A stretch of 64,000 bases of DNA from Betaproteobacteria bacterium (GTDB taxonomy: Bacteria; Pseudomonadota; Gammaproteobacteria; Burkholderiales; Rhodocyclaceae): contig WQYQ01000015.1 of assembly GCA_009781175.1 (NCBI GenBank), positions 1 through 64,000 on the forward strand. The letters are read 5' to 3'. The number at the start of each line of letters is the position of its first letter. Within the stretch, counting starts at the first letter, position 1. A program made the position numbers and the translations under genes. Below, one piece after another: positions 38,078 through 47,148 of this stretch. Below the pieces are notes generated by a model. That model searched no databases. It saw only the letters and a list, made by a program, of their open reading frames with translations, and was not told the origin of the DNA.

Positions 38078-39349
38078 ATGGACATCAAAAGCTACATGCA
38101 AACAGTCGGCCGCAATGCGCGCGCCGCCTCCCGTGCAATGGCCTCCGCTTCGAGCAATGCCAAGAATCTGGCCTTGCTCGCGATGGCGCGGCTGATTCGC
38201 GAACGCAGCGAAACGCTGCTTGACGCCAATCGCCAGGATCTCGAACAGGCGCGCGCGGACGGCCTCGACGCCGCGATGCTCGACCGTCTGGCGCTATCCG
38301 CAAAGGGCGTCGAAACGATGGCAGCGGGCCTCGAACAAATCGCCGCCCTGCCCGATCCAGTCGGCGAAATCACCGATGTGAAGCGCCGCCCGAGCGGCAT
38401 CCAGGTCGGAAAAATGCGTGTGCCACTTGGCGTGGTCGGCATCATCTACGAAGCGCGCCCGAACGTGACGGCCGACGCCGCCGGGCTGTGCCTGAAGAGC
38501 GGCAATGCCGCGATTCTGCGCGGCGGCAAGGAAGCGCTGCGCTGCAACCAGGCCATCGCCGAATGCGTGCGCGCCGGATTGCGCGAGGCCGGGCTGCCGG
38601 AAAGCGCGATCCAGATCATCGAAACGATCGACCGCGCGGCGGTCGGCGAATTGGTCACGATGCCGGAGTTTGTCGACGTCATCGTGCCGCGCGGCGGAAA
38701 GGGTTTGATCGAGCGGATTTCGCGCGAGGCGAAAGTGCCGGTTATCAAACATCTCGACGGCAACTGCCATGTCTACATCGACGCCAGCGCCGACCTGGAC
38801 AAGGCCGTGCGCATTGCCGACAACGCGAAAACGCACCGCTACGGCACCTGCAATACCGCCGAAACCCTGCTCGTCGCGCACAGCATCGCCGCCGAATTTC
38901 TGCCCCGTATCGGCCGCATTTACGCTGAAAAAGGCGTCGAAATGCGCTGCACTCCCGAAGCCCGGGCGATCCTCGAAGCGGCCGGAATCGGCAATGCCAA
39001 AAACGTGACCGACGAAGATTTCCGCACCGAATTCCTCGCGCCGGTTATTGCCATCGGCACGGTGGCCGGCGTTGCGGAAGCGATTGCGCATATCAACGAA
39101 TATTCTTCGCAGCACACCGAGGCGATCGTCACCGAAAACTATACGCATGCCATGCGCTTCCTGCGCGAAGTGGACTCCAGTTCGGTTATGGTCAATGCCT
39201 CGACGCGTTTTGCCGACGGCTTCGAATACGGTCTCGGCGCGGAAATCGGCATCTCGACCGATAAAATCCATGCGCGCGGCCCGGTTGGCCTCGAAGGGCT
39301 GACAAGTCAAAAATGGATCGTGTTCGGTGACGGCGAAGTACGTGTTTAA
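38078..39349 (+). CDS. proA: Glutamate-5-semialdehyde dehydrogenase (gamma-glutamyl phosphate reductase)
   Basis: Second step of proline synthesis; NADPH-dependent reduction of gamma-glutamyl phosphate. 423 aa, an aldehyde-dehydrogenase fold with [23 protein letters not shown] and the catalytic cysteine in [11 protein letters not shown]. proB is not nearby. Confidence 0.97.
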   Translation: MDIKSYMQTVGRNARAASRAMASASSNAKNLALLAMARLIRERSETLLDANRQDLEQARADGLDAAMLDRLALSAKGVETMAAGLEQIAALPDPVGEITDVKRRPSGIQVGKMRVPLGVVGIIYEARPNVTADAAGLCLKSGNAAILRGGKEALRCNQAIAECVRAGLREAGLPESAIQIIETIDRAAVGELVTMPEFVDVIVPRGGKGLIERISREAKVPVIKHLDGNCHVYIDASADLDKAVRIADNAKTHRYGTCNTAETLLVAHSIAAEFLPRIGRIYAEKGVEMRCTPEARAILEAAGIGNAKNVTDEDFRTEFLAPVIAIGTVAGVAEAIAHINEYSSQHTEAIVTENYTHAMRFLREVDSSSVMVNASTRFADGFEYGLGAEIGISTDKIHARGPVGLEGLTSQKWIVFGDGEVRV

Positions 39350-39396
39350 ATCTGCATTCACACTCGCAGCGAAAATCCATTGGAGGAAGCCATCAC

Positions 39397-39975
39397 ATGC
39401 TCAGCCGCACGCTTGCCGCGTTAGTGTTCACAGCCTCTCTGGCGATGCCGGTTTTTGCGGCAACCGAAGTTGCCGGCGTCAAATTCGAAGATAAAGCCAG
39501 CCTCGGCGGCAGCGAACTGATTCTCAACGGCGCCGGATTGCGCACGAAGCTGCTGTTCAAGGTCTATGCGATTGGGCTTTATCTGCCGGCCAAGACCGAT
39601 ACGGTAGCCAATATCCTTGCAAGCAGGGGCAATAAGCGCATTCAAATCGTAATGTTGCGCGATTTAAGCGCCGAACAACTTGTCGAAGCCCTGGAAAAAG
39701 GCGTGGGGAACAGCAATTCTGCGGACGAACAGGCGAAAATCAAAACGCGGCTGGACGAGTTCCGCGCCAGCCTGCTCGCAATGGAAAAAATTCCCGAAAA
39801 AACCGACGTTCGGATCGAATGGAATGGCAGCGCCACCCAGGTTTTCATAAACGGCATTCAGAAAGGCAAAGACATTCCGGGTGAGGATTTCTATCAAGCG
39901 CTGCTGAAAATCTGGCTCGGCAGCAAACCTGCTCAAGCGGACCTTAAAGATGCATTGCTTGGGAATATCAAATAA
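39397..39975 (+). CDS. Chalcone isomerase-like secreted protein
   Basis: A 192-aa protein with a signal peptide (LSRTLAALVFTASLAMPVFA) and a chalcone-isomerase-like domain. GVKFEDKASLGGSELILNGAG and LLFKVYAIGLYLP match the opening of that bacterial family. Bacterial members lack a proven isomerase role and are probably periplasmic lipid or small-molecule binding proteins. It is monocistronic, 47 bp after proA. Confidence 0.88.
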   Translation: MLSRTLAALVFTASLAMPVFAATEVAGVKFEDKASLGGSELILNGAGLRTKLLFKVYAIGLYLPAKTDTVANILASRGNKRIQIVMLRDLSAEQLVEALEKGVGNSNSADEQAKIKTRLDEFRASLLAMEKIPEKTDVRIEWNGSATQVFINGIQKGKDIPGEDFYQALLKIWLGSKPAQADLKDALLGNIK

Positions 39976-40026
39976 GCATTGGATTTATAATGATTTTGTT
40001 TTTTGAATCGAATTTGACCACGAGCC

Positions 40027-40140
40027 GAGCGCAAGTCCCGCTATCTTTATAGCGGGGTCAGTGAGACCAGCGTTATTGGCGCCGAAGGCGCCCCCGATTC
40101 GTGGCGAAGAAGCCCCAAGCTTCAGCTTGGGGTAATTCAC
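40027..40140 (+). repeat. Structured repeat module B, copy 2 (three hairpins)
   Basis: The best-preserved copy. Hairpin 1 is CCCGCTAT-CTTT-ATAGCGGG (40037-40056), hairpin 2 GGCGCC-GAA-GGCGCC (40078-40092) and hairpin 3 CCCCAAGCTTCAGCTTGGGG (40113-40132), joined by the linkers GTCAGTGAGACCAGC and TCGTGGCGAAGAAG. It occupies the 284-bp gap between the chalcone-isomerase-like gene and ogt. Confidence 0.8.
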
Positions 40141-40259
40141 GATACGATGCAGAAAGATTAAATTTCACACGCATAGGGTAGAGAACATCAGCCGGAGTAA
40201 CATAAGTGCCCTGGCTTTTTTTGCCCGAAAATCGGGCAGATGACAACAGTTTCCCGCCC

Positions 40260-40742
40260 ATGCCGCATACTGACCCCGCCTTCTCCGCAGTGCTTGCCCT
40301 TCCTCCATGCCGATTCGGTATTCAGGAGAAAGACGGGTTTGCCGAAGCACTCTATTTCCTGCCCCCGGAATACCCATTGCAAGCGCCCACAAGTCTCCTT
40401 GCGGAAGATTTCTCAAACCAGCTCAAAACCTATCTGGATAAGCCTACAACCGTCTTCGATGTTCCTCTTCATCCCCAAGGCACACAATTCCAGCAAAGGG
40501 TTTGGGCGGCCATATCGGCAATTCCTTCAGGTAAGGTCCGTCGATATAAAGAAATCGCGGTCGAACTCGGCAGCGTTCCACGCGCGGTTGGTCAAGCATG
40601 CGGCGCAAACCCGTTTCCATTGGTTATCCCCTGTCATCGCGTCGTAAGCACACACAACCTCGGCGGTTTTGCCAATCATTCCGACGGCTGGCTGATCGAA
40701 ACAAAACGCTGGCTGCTCTGGCACGAAGGCTTTTTGATCTGA
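40260..40742 (+). CDS. ogt: Methylated-DNA-[protein]-cysteine S-methyltransferase
   Basis: Repairs O6-alkylguanine by moving the alkyl group to its own cysteine. About 160 aa from ATG 40260 (MPHTDPAFSAVL), preferred over the track start at 40206 because the 18 extra residues do not look like the family. The acceptor cysteine lies in VIPCHRVV, and the DNA-binding FQQRVWAAISAIPSGKV is present. The stop overlaps the xerD start (TGATG), so the two are translationally coupled. Confidence 0.94.
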   Translation: MPHTDPAFSAVLALPPCRFGIQEKDGFAEALYFLPPEYPLQAPTSLLAEDFSNQLKTYLDKPTTVFDVPLHPQGTQFQQRVWAAISAIPSGKVRRYKEIAVELGSVPRAVGQACGANPFPLVIPCHRVVSTHNLGGFANHSDGWLIETKRWLLWHEGFLI

Positions 40743-41665
40743 TGAAAAAGCCATCCCCATCGAGCGTGCTCTCGCCAGAACTCAGCGCCGATCTGGATGC
40801 ATTCTGCGACGCGATCTGGATGGAAGACGGGTTATCCAAAAATACCTTGTCCGCATACCGCAGCGACCTCTCCGCTTGCGCGAACTGGCTTGCCGCGCGC
40901 GGGATCGAATTCAAATTCGCCCAACTCGCCAATCTGCGCGCTTATTTGGATGAATTCGCCCTGCACGCGAAACCCAGCAGTCAGCGCCGACTGCTTGCCG
41001 CATTACGCCGCTATTTCCAGCTTCAAGTAATGGAAGGAAAAATTCCGCGAGACCCGAGCTTAAAACTGGCATTTCCCATGCCGAGCTTGCGAATTCCGAA
41101 AACCCTGTCGGAAAAACAAGTCGAAGCATTGCTCGGTGCGCCCGACTGCGCAACCGCCTTGGGCCTGCGCGATCGGGCAATGCTGGAAACCCTGTATGCA
41201 ACGGGCTTACGCGTCAGCGAATTAGTGCAACTGAAACGAATTGAAACAGATCTACAATCCGGCGTACTGCGAATTTTCGGTAAGGGCACAAAAGAACGCC
41301 TGGTTCCGCTCGGGGACGTTGCCGTCGACTGGATTCAGCGCTATTTGGCGGAAAGCCGTCCAGCGCTGCTGAAAGGGCGCACCGATGCCGCATTGTTCGT
41401 GACGGCGCGCGGTGGCGCAATGACGCGCCAGCGCTTCTGGTCCCTCATCAAACAATACGCAACCGCCGGTGGAATTGCCGCGGAGCGCATTTCGCCGCAT
41501 GTGTTGCGGCATGCTTTTGCAACGCACTTGATTAATCACGGCGCAGATCTGAGAGTCGTCCAAATTCTACTTGGACATGCCGATATCTCGACGACTCAGA
41601 TTTATACGCATGTCGCACGCGAACGCTTAAAACAAATACACCGAGAACATCATTCGCGTAGTTGA
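40742..41665 (+). CDS. xerD: Site-specific tyrosine recombinase XerD
   Basis: With XerC resolves chromosome dimers at dif. 307 aa from ATG 40742; the N-terminal DNA-binding domain contains LSKNTLSAYRSDLSAC, and the catalytic domain has ATGLRVSELV (Arg), HVLRHAFATHL (HxxR), LLGHADISTTQ (His) and IYTHV (Tyr). The motif wording matches XerD more closely than XerC. The track ORF begins 48 codons earlier, inside ogt, and that part is rejected. Confidence 0.94.
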   Translation: MKKPSPSSVLSPELSADLDAFCDAIWMEDGLSKNTLSAYRSDLSACANWLAARGIEFKFAQLANLRAYLDEFALHAKPSSQRRLLAALRRYFQLQVMEGKIPRDPSLKLAFPMPSLRIPKTLSEKQVEALLGAPDCATALGLRDRAMLETLYATGLRVSELVQLKRIETDLQSGVLRIFGKGTKERLVPLGDVAVDWIQRYLAESRPALLKGRTDAALFVTARGGAMTRQRFWSLIKQYATAGGIAAERISPHVLRHAFATHLINHGADLRVVQILLGHADISTTQIYTHVARERLKQIHREHHSRS

Positions 41666-41778
41666 TTGAATAAAACTCGGATAGAATAATTTAGTTTTAA
41701 TCGGATCGGCTCATAATTGCGTGACATGACAACTCTCACACGATTTGTGCCAATCGATATCCGAACATAGGGGGAAAC

Positions 41779-42147
41779 ATGGATCTATCGAAACTGAATT
41801 TAACTGAACTCAAACGTTTGCAGAAGCGGGTAGAAACTGAAATCGAACGGCGTGCCAATGTCACACGTAAAGACGTATTGAAGAAAGTCCAAAAAATGGC
41901 TGCGGAAGCCGGTATCAGCCTTAACGATCTGATCGGCACCGAACCCGCCAAAAAAGCTCCCAAACGCGGTCGTCCCGTCGGCTCCAGAAACGGTCGTAAT
42001 GTTGCAGTGCGCAAAACAGCCGGTATTGCCCGCTACAAAAACCCCGAAAACGAGCAACAAACCTGGACAGGGAAAGGCCGCAAACCGCTCTGGGCGCAAG
42101 CCTGGATCGATGCAGGCAAACCTTTGTCCGAACTTGAAATCAAGTAA
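41779..42147 (+). CDS. H-NS family nucleoid-associated protein
   Basis: A 122-aa DNA-binding protein of the H-NS/StpA/Xv-type family. The N-terminal helix (ELKRLQKRVETEIERRAN) is the oligomerisation coiled coil; the C-terminal domain has TWTGKGRKPLWAQAWIDAG. The linker KKAPKRGRPVGSRN includes an AT-hook-like RGRP core. It would silence AT-rich DNA. The upstream 113 bp is AT-rich (TAGAATAATTTAG), as is usual for autoregulated H-NS genes; GGGGGA lies just ahead of the ATG. Confidence 0.92.
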   Translation: MDLSKLNLTELKRLQKRVETEIERRANVTRKDVLKKVQKMAAEAGISLNDLIGTEPAKKAPKRGRPVGSRNGRNVAVRKTAGIARYKNPENEQQTWTGKGRKPLWAQAWIDAGKPLSELEIK

Positions 42148-42165
42148 TCGACTGCCCGCATCTAT

Positions 42166-42549
42166 TTAAGGGTGAAATCTCATACGTTCGGGGCTAGGGT
42201 CATCCCTGCCCCGTTCAATAAATACGCCCACACGGCGAACGCCGCGCATCACGCCCATCTTGGCAATCGAAACACGCACCCAGGGAGCGCCGAATTCCGA
42301 AAAAAGCAATTCGACGATGAATTCGCCGAGGGTTTCGAGAAGATTGAAATGCCGGTCCAGCAGCACACTGCGGATTCGCTCGACAACACGGTCATAATCG
42401 ATCGTGTCCGCGATATTGTCGTGTTGAGCCGCCGCATCGGGCACGCCAAAAGTCAGGTTGATCTCGATCGGCTGTGTCGCCTGTTTTTCGCGCTCGTAAA
42501 TACCGACCGAAGCCTCTGTCTGTAAGCCTTCGACAAATATAAAATCCAT
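42166..42549 (-). CDS. folB: Dihydroneopterin aldolase
   Basis: Cleaves 7,8-dihydroneopterin to hydroxymethyldihydropterin in folate synthesis. About 127 aa from ATG 42549 (MDFIFVEGLQTEASVGIYE). TIDYDRVV and the C-terminal RVSIAK give the family's catalytic Lys and binding residues. An ATG at 42564 or 42588 is possible, but the family begins close to DFIFVEGL. It is divergent from plsY; if the longest start were used the two genes would overlap by 2 bp. Confidence 0.92.
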   Translation of the reverse strand: MDFIFVEGLQTEASVGIYEREKQATQPIEINLTFGVPDAAAQHDNIADTIDYDRVVERIRSVLLDRHFNLLETLGEFIVELLFSEFGAPWVRVSIAKMGVMRGVRRVGVFIERGRDDPSPERMRFHP

Positions 42550-42586
42550 TCTCTTCAACTCCATTGCGTCCTGTACGTCTATTCGC

Positions 42587-43189
42587 ATGCATACCGCGAT
42601 TATCGCAGCCCTTGCCTACTTGATTGGATCTTTACCGTTTGCCGTAATCGCCAGCCGGATATTCGGCCTGGCCGATCCACGCAGCTATGGCTCCGGCAAT
42701 CCCGGCGCAACGAATGTTCTGCGCAGTGGGAATAAGAAAGCGGCGATAGTGACGCTGCTCGGCGATGCGCTGAAAGGAAGCGTCGTCGTATTGCTCGCCA
42801 AAGCGTTTGCAGATCGTGGGAACCTTAGCAATTTCGATATCGCCATAGCGGGTCTTTTCGTCTTTCTCGGCCATGTCTTTTCAATATTTCTGCGCTTCCG
42901 CGGCGGCAAGGGCGTGGCCACCGCCGCCGGCGTGCTGTTTGGGATGCATCCCGGCGTCGGTGTATTGACGCTCTGCGTCTGGCTTTTAAGCGCCGCGATT
43001 ACCCGTTACTCATCCGCCGCCGCGCTCGCCGCGGCTGTCGCAGCCCCGGCCTTGACCGCTTGGCTCCAAGCCGAACCGCATTGGACGGGGGCCGTCTGCG
43101 CCATGTCGGCAATCCTGATCTGGCGTCACAAGGCGAATATCCAGAAACTGCTGAGCGGCCAGGAAAGCCGGATCGGGAAAAAAACCTAA
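42587..43189 (+). CDS. plsY: Glycerol-3-phosphate acyltransferase PlsY
   Basis: Membrane enzyme that transfers an acyl group from acyl-phosphate to glycerol-3-phosphate, the first step in phospholipid synthesis. 200 aa with five hydrophobic helices and the conserved [14 protein letters not shown] loop and [12 protein letters not shown] motif. Its stop overlaps the convergent tsaD end by a few bases. Confidence 0.96.
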   Translation: MHTAIIAALAYLIGSLPFAVIASRIFGLADPRSYGSGNPGATNVLRSGNKKAAIVTLLGDALKGSVVVLLAKAFADRGNLSNFDIAIAGLFVFLGHVFSIFLRFRGGKGVATAAGVLFGMHPGVGVLTLCVWLLSAAITRYSSAAALAAAVAAPALTAWLQAEPHWTGAVCAMSAILIWRHKANIQKLLSGQESRIGKKT

Positions 43190-44208
43190 ATCGGCGGCTG
43201 CAACTCGGCCAGAGACCAACGCGGCCGCACGGCAAAGCGCCCGTCACGATGGCCTGGCTCGCCTGCGGCGAAGCGCAAACCCGCCGCAAGCGCGATCATT
43301 GCGCCGTTATCGGAGCAAAAACTCAGTTCGGGATAATGAACCCGATAACCGCGGCCTTGCGCCGCCTCATTCAAGCGTTCACGCAAACGCCGATTGGCGC
43401 CAACTCCGCCCGCGACAACCAGGCTTCGCATACCCGTCTGGCGCAACGCCGCCAAGGCTTTCGCAACCAGCACCTCGGTTACGGCTTCCTGAAACTCGGC
43501 TGCGAGATCGGCTTTTGCGTCGATTTGCCAATCCGGCGCACGCGTCGCGGTGAGCACCGCGGTTTTCAGCCCGCTGAAACTGAACTGCAAATCGCCGGAG
43601 TGCAACATCGGACGCGGCAGCTTGAAACGCCCCGGCGCGCCCTTTTCCGCCAAGACAGCTAAAGCAGGTCCGCCGGGATAGTCCAGCCCAAGCAATTTAG
43701 CGGTTTTATCGAAAGCCTCCCCCGCCGCATCGTCAACAGTTTCGCCCAGCAATTCATAGCGGCCAACGCCGGTCACACGCATCAACTGGGTATGCCCGCC
43801 AGAAACCAATAGCGCCACAAACGGAAAGCTCGGCGGGTCGGACGAGAGCAAAGGCGAAAGCAAATGCCCTTCGAGGTGATGAATCGGCAAAGCCGGAATA
43901 CCCAGGCCATAAGCATAAGCTTCGGCAAATGCGGCGCCGACCAGGAGCGCTCCCGCCAGGCCAGGCCCCGCCGTATAGCCGACACCGCCAAGCTCCTCCG
44001 CCGCGCACCCCGCCGCCGCAAGTGTCTCTCGCACCAGCGGAACGATGCGCCGAATATGATCGCGCGAGGCGAGTTCCGGCACCACGCCACCGTATTCCGC
44101 ATGCAAAGCGATCTGAGAATGTACGCGATGCGCCAACAATCCCTGTTCGGTGTCATAAAGGCCGACACCGGTTTCATCGCAGGAGGATTCGATACCAAGA
44201 ACAAGCAT
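43186..44208 (-). CDS. tsaD: tRNA N6-adenosine threonylcarbamoyltransferase TsaD
   Basis: Transfers the threonylcarbamoyl group to A37 of ANN-decoding tRNAs as part of the TsaBDE complex. 340 aa; ASKHA fold with [11 protein letters not shown] at the N-terminus, the metal site HHLEGH and [15 protein letters not shown]. It is divergent from the rpsU cluster, a common arrangement in proteobacteria. Confidence 0.97.
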   Translation of the reverse strand: MLVLGIESSCDETGVGLYDTEQGLLAHRVHSQIALHAEYGGVVPELASRDHIRRIVPLVRETLAAAGCAAEELGGVGYTAGPGLAGALLVGAAFAEAYAYGLGIPALPIHHLEGHLLSPLLSSDPPSFPFVALLVSGGHTQLMRVTGVGRYELLGETVDDAAGEAFDKTAKLLGLDYPGGPALAVLAEKGAPGRFKLPRPMLHSGDLQFSFSGLKTAVLTATRAPDWQIDAKADLAAEFQEAVTEVLVAKALAALRQTGMRSLVVAGGVGANRRLRERLNEAAQGRGYRVHYPELSFCSDNGAMIALAAGLRFAAGEPGHRDGRFAVRPRWSLAELQPPI

Positions 44209-44267
44209 GGCGTCGAGTTTACCGTGACCGCGAGGCTTTCCGCACGACGAGCCGAAAATCCTTTTTT

Positions 44268-44325
44268 AGCGCAAGCTCCGCCATTCATGGCGAGGAAACC
44301 CCAGGTTCAGTTCGAGGCGACTTAC
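44268..44325 (+). repeat. Structured repeat module B, copy 4 (shortened)
   Basis: AGCGCAAGCTCCGCCATTCATGGCGAG reproduces the start and first hairpin of module B, then continues directly as GAAACCCCAGGTTCAG...GGCGACTTAC, matching the module's tail. The middle hairpin is deleted. It sits between divergent tsaD and rpsU, immediately ahead of the rpsU promoter. Confidence 0.6.
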
Positions 44326-44332
44326 AAAGGAC

Positions 44333-44361
44333 TTGGAATTTTCACCCAATGCGGTTAGTAT
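44333..44361 (+). promoter_or_regulatory. Probable sigma-70 promoter of the rpsU cluster
   Basis: TTGGAA (44333-44338) and TAGTAT (44356-44361) are separated by 17 bp, placing the start of transcription near 44368, about 40 bp before the rpsU ATG. It fits the position where the macromolecular-synthesis operon promoter is expected. Confidence 0.6.
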
Positions 44362-44408
44362 ATATGGCTTCGCTAAAAGCCAACCTGAACAGATTTCCGA
44401 GGTTTCGA

Positions 44409-44621
44409 ATGCCGGGTATCCGCGTCAAAGAAAACGAGCCGTTTGAAGTCGCGATCCGTCGCTTCAAGCGCACAATTGAAAAAGCCGGTGTAATCACCGA
44501 ACTGCGTTCGCGCGAGTTCTACGAAAAGCCGACCGCCGAGCGCAAGCGCAAAAAAGCTGCCGCGGTCAAGCGTCTGCACAAACGCCTGCGCAGCCAGCAA
44601 CTGCCGCCGAAACTCTACTGA
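44409..44621 (+). CDS. rpsU: 30S ribosomal protein S21
   Basis: Small-subunit protein. The 70-aa product from ATG 44409 begins [15 protein letters not shown] and carries the conserved basic KRTIEKAGV and [10 protein letters not shown] segments. The track ORF starting at 43929 is open upstream by chance. It is the first gene of rpsU-yqeY-dnaG-rpoD, and a strong hairpin follows it, expected to give excess rpsU mRNA over the downstream genes. Confidence 0.97.
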   Translation: MPGIRVKENEPFEVAIRRFKRTIEKAGVITELRSREFYEKPTAERKRKKAAAVKRLHKRLRSQQLPPKLY

Positions 44622-44658
44622 TACGCCTGCCGGCCCGCCCGGCTGCGCGCCAGAACCA

Positions 44659-44710
44659 TAAACGCCACGGAACGCGCCCGAAGTCGGGATCGCGTTCCGT
44701 GGCGTTTTCA
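44659..44710 (+). terminator. Strong hairpin between rpsU and yqeY (attenuating terminator)
   Basis: A 17-bp perfect stem, AAACGCCACGGAACGCG with its inverse, encloses a smaller CCCGA/TCGGG hairpin and is followed by TTTTCAAT. It lies 37 bp after the rpsU stop and 30 bp before the yqeY start. The corresponding E. coli operon has a partial terminator in the same place, after rpsU. Confidence 0.85.
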
Positions 44711-44740
44711 ATCCCTTTGCGAGTCTTTGAGGAATCGATC

Positions 44741-45187
44741 ATGACGCTCAAGCTGCGAATCACCGACGACATGAAAGCCGCCATGCGCGCCAAGGAAAGC
44801 GCTCGTCTTGGCGCGCTGCGTCTATTGCTTGCTGCAATCAAGCAGCGCGAAGTCGATGAGCGGATCGAGCTGGACGATGCGGCGATACTGAGCGTGATTG
44901 AAAAACAAATCAAACAGCGGCGCGATTCAGTCAGCCAGTACGAAAAGGCCAAGCGCGAGGATCTGGCTTCCGTGGAACGCTTCGAAATCGAAGTCCTGTC
45001 CGCTTACATGCCCGCCCAGCTCAACGAGGCGGAAATTGATACGGCAATCGACGCGGCCTTGGCGGAAACCGGCGCCACCGGCCCGGCCGCCATGGGTAAG
45101 GCAATGGGTCTGCTTAAAACCCGCCTGGCCGGCCGCGCGGATATGTCGATGGTTTCCACACGTCTGAAAACCCGCCTTGCCAGCTAA
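44741..45187 (+). CDS. yqeY: GatB/YqeY domain-containing protein
   Basis: A 148-aa all-helical protein starting at ATG 44741 (MTLKLRITDDMKAAMRAKES); GAGGAA lies just upstream. It corresponds to the tRNA-binding tail domain of amidotransferase GatB, but free-standing members have no proven function. QREVDERIELDDA and AYMPAQLNEAEID match the family. It is inserted between rpsU and dnaG. Confidence 0.93.
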   Translation: MTLKLRITDDMKAAMRAKESARLGALRLLLAAIKQREVDERIELDDAAILSVIEKQIKQRRDSVSQYEKAKREDLASVERFEIEVLSAYMPAQLNEAEIDTAIDAALAETGATGPAAMGKAMGLLKTRLAGRADMSMVSTRLKTRLAS

Positions 45188-45243
45188 CTAGCACGAATCG
45201 CGATGCGCTGAGCAAATTCAGACGCAAGCGCGGCGAGCGTTTC

Positions 45244-45249
45244 TATAAT
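45244..45249 (+). promoter_or_regulatory. Perfect -10 box ahead of dnaG (possible internal promoter)
   Basis: TATAAT at 45244-45249 lies 49 bp before the dnaG ATG in the yqeY-dnaG gap. No good -35 hexamer stands 16-18 bp upstream, so activity is uncertain. Confidence 0.3.
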
Positions 45250-45297
45250 GATTGAGTCTGGCCGCCAACAGACAACAGCGCGGCCGTCTTATATCCC

Positions 45298-47100
45298 ATG
45301 ATTCCTCAAGCCTTCATCCAGGATCTCGTTGCGCGAGTCGACATCGTTGAACTGATTCAACGCTATGTGCCGCTCAAAAAGGCCGGTGCGAATTACGCCG
45401 CCTGCTGCCCGTTCCACAACGAAAAATCCCCCTCCTTCACCGTCAGCCCAAGCAAACAGTTCTATCACTGCTTCGGCTGCGGCGCCCACGGCACGGCGAT
45501 CGGTTTTCTTATGGAATACGCCGGCCTGGGCTTTGTCGACGCGGTAGAGGATCTTGCCCACCAGTTCGGGCTTGAAGTTCCCAACGAAGGGCCGCGGTTC
45601 GACGGCGCCTCGCATACGCAGCAGCGTTCACTGATCGATTTGATGAGCAGCGCCGCCCGCTTTTATCGGGACCAACTCAAACAAAGCCCCAAGGCGATCG
45701 ATTACCTGAAGCGCCGCGGGCTGACAGGCGAAATTACCGCTCTCTTTGGAATTGGCTATGCGCCGGACGCCTGGCAAAGCCTTGAGCAGGTTTTCTCCAA
45801 ATACGACGATCCGGCGCTCGTCGAAGCGGGCCTCGTCGTCACCAACGACACCGGGCGCCGCTACGATCGTTTCCGCGACCGGATCATGTTTCCGATCCAG
45901 GATCAACGCGGCAACGTCATCGCATTCGGCGGGCGGATTCTCGACAGCGGCGAACCCAAGTACCTGAATTCGCCCGAAACCCCACTCTTCGAAAAAGGCC
46001 GCGAACTCTACGGTTTGCCGCAGGCGCGCGTCGGCATCCGAGAGACCGACACGGTCATCGTCGTCGAAGGCTACATGGATGTCGTCGCGCTTGCGCAATT
46101 TGGCGTTGGCAATGCCGTTGCCACGCTCGGCACCGCGACCACGCCAACTCATGTGCAAAAGCTGCTGCGCCAAGCCAATCGGCTCGTTTTCTGCTTCGAC
46201 GGCGACAAGGCGGGCCGCAAGGCCGCGCACCGCGCGCTCGAAGCGGCGCTGCCGCATCTGGCCGACGATAAAAACGTCAGCTTCCTTTTCCTGCCCGAGG
46301 AACACGACCCCGACAGTTTCGTCCGCGAACGCGGCGCGGAGGCTTTTCAGGCCGCGGCGCAAGACGCGACGCAGCTCGGCCGCTTTCTGTTCGACACCCT
46401 GATCGAAGACTGCGACCTGATCAGCGCGGAAGGACGCGCCCGGCTGATCCACCTCGCCAAGGACTACATTCCCAAGATTGGCGCGCCCAATCTGCGCGTG
46501 CAGCTCGTGCGCGAACTCGCTCAAGCCTCACACGTCAGCCCGGAAGAAGCCGCGCAAGGCTTGGGCCTAGCCATCGCAAAACCATCACGCGGCGGGTCGA
46601 ACCGTTTCGGCGAGCGCAAACCGCCGCCTCCGCTGCCGCGCGCGGCGGTGACACCGCTCGAACGCAAGCTGCTGCGCGTATTGCTGGCCAAACCAGATCT
46701 CAGCGGCAAACTGCCGCTCAGTCTGCTCAGCGCCTTGCCCGATAACCCGGAGCGCGCGGCTTTGATCGCCGTGGTCGATGCGGGTGAAGACGGCACGCTG
46801 ATTGGCGCACCGCTCGGCGCCTGGCTCGAACACTTCCGCGGCAATCCGCATGAAAACGCTATCGCGCTCGCGCTGCGCTCACTCGAAGAAGGCTTTGTCG
46901 ACGCGGAGCAAATCGACCAGATCTTCCAGGACACCCTCACCGAACTGGAACTCGGACAAACCTCCGCCGAGATCAGCCGGCTATGCGCCAACCCGCGCGA
47001 TCTGCAAAGCGAAGCCGCCAAAGAAAAACTACGCGAGCTGTTTGAAAAACGCGTGCTTCTTGAGAAAAAACAGAAACTTAGGTCTGGACAGTCCGTCTAA
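45298..47100 (+). CDS. dnaG: DNA primase
   Basis: Makes RNA primers at the replication fork. 600 aa: N-terminal CHC2 zinc-binding domain (CCPFHNEKSPSF ... HCFGCG), catalytic core with the Toprim motifs VVVEGYMDVVAL and FDGDKAGRKAA, and a C-terminal helicase-binding region after a Pro-rich linker (RKPPPPLPRAA) near residue 440. ATG 45298 gives the canonical start. It is 110 bp after yqeY and 48 bp before rpoD. Confidence 0.97.
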   Translation: MIPQAFIQDLVARVDIVELIQRYVPLKKAGANYAACCPFHNEKSPSFTVSPSKQFYHCFGCGAHGTAIGFLMEYAGLGFVDAVEDLAHQFGLEVPNEGPRFDGASHTQQRSLIDLMSSAARFYRDQLKQSPKAIDYLKRRGLTGEITALFGIGYAPDAWQSLEQVFSKYDDPALVEAGLVVTNDTGRRYDRFRDRIMFPIQDQRGNVIAFGGRILDSGEPKYLNSPETPLFEKGRELYGLPQARVGIRETDTVIVVEGYMDVVALAQFGVGNAVATLGTATTPTHVQKLLRQANRLVFCFDGDKAGRKAAHRALEAALPHLADDKNVSFLFLPEEHDPDSFVRERGAEAFQAAAQDATQLGRFLFDTLIEDCDLISAEGRARLIHLAKDYIPKIGAPNLRVQLVRELAQASHVSPEEAAQGLGLAIAKPSRGGSNRFGERKPPPPLPRAAVTPLERKLLRVLLAKPDLSGKLPLSLLSALPDNPERAALIAVVDAGEDGTLIGAPLGAWLEHFRGNPHENAIALALRSLEEGFVDAEQIDQIFQDTLTELELGQTSAEISRLCANPRDLQSEAAKEKLRELFEKRVLLEKKQKLRSGQSV

Positions 47101-47148
47101 ATCAAAGTTATCATTCTAGGTTTTCGCGACCTTTTCTCTGAGGATTTC

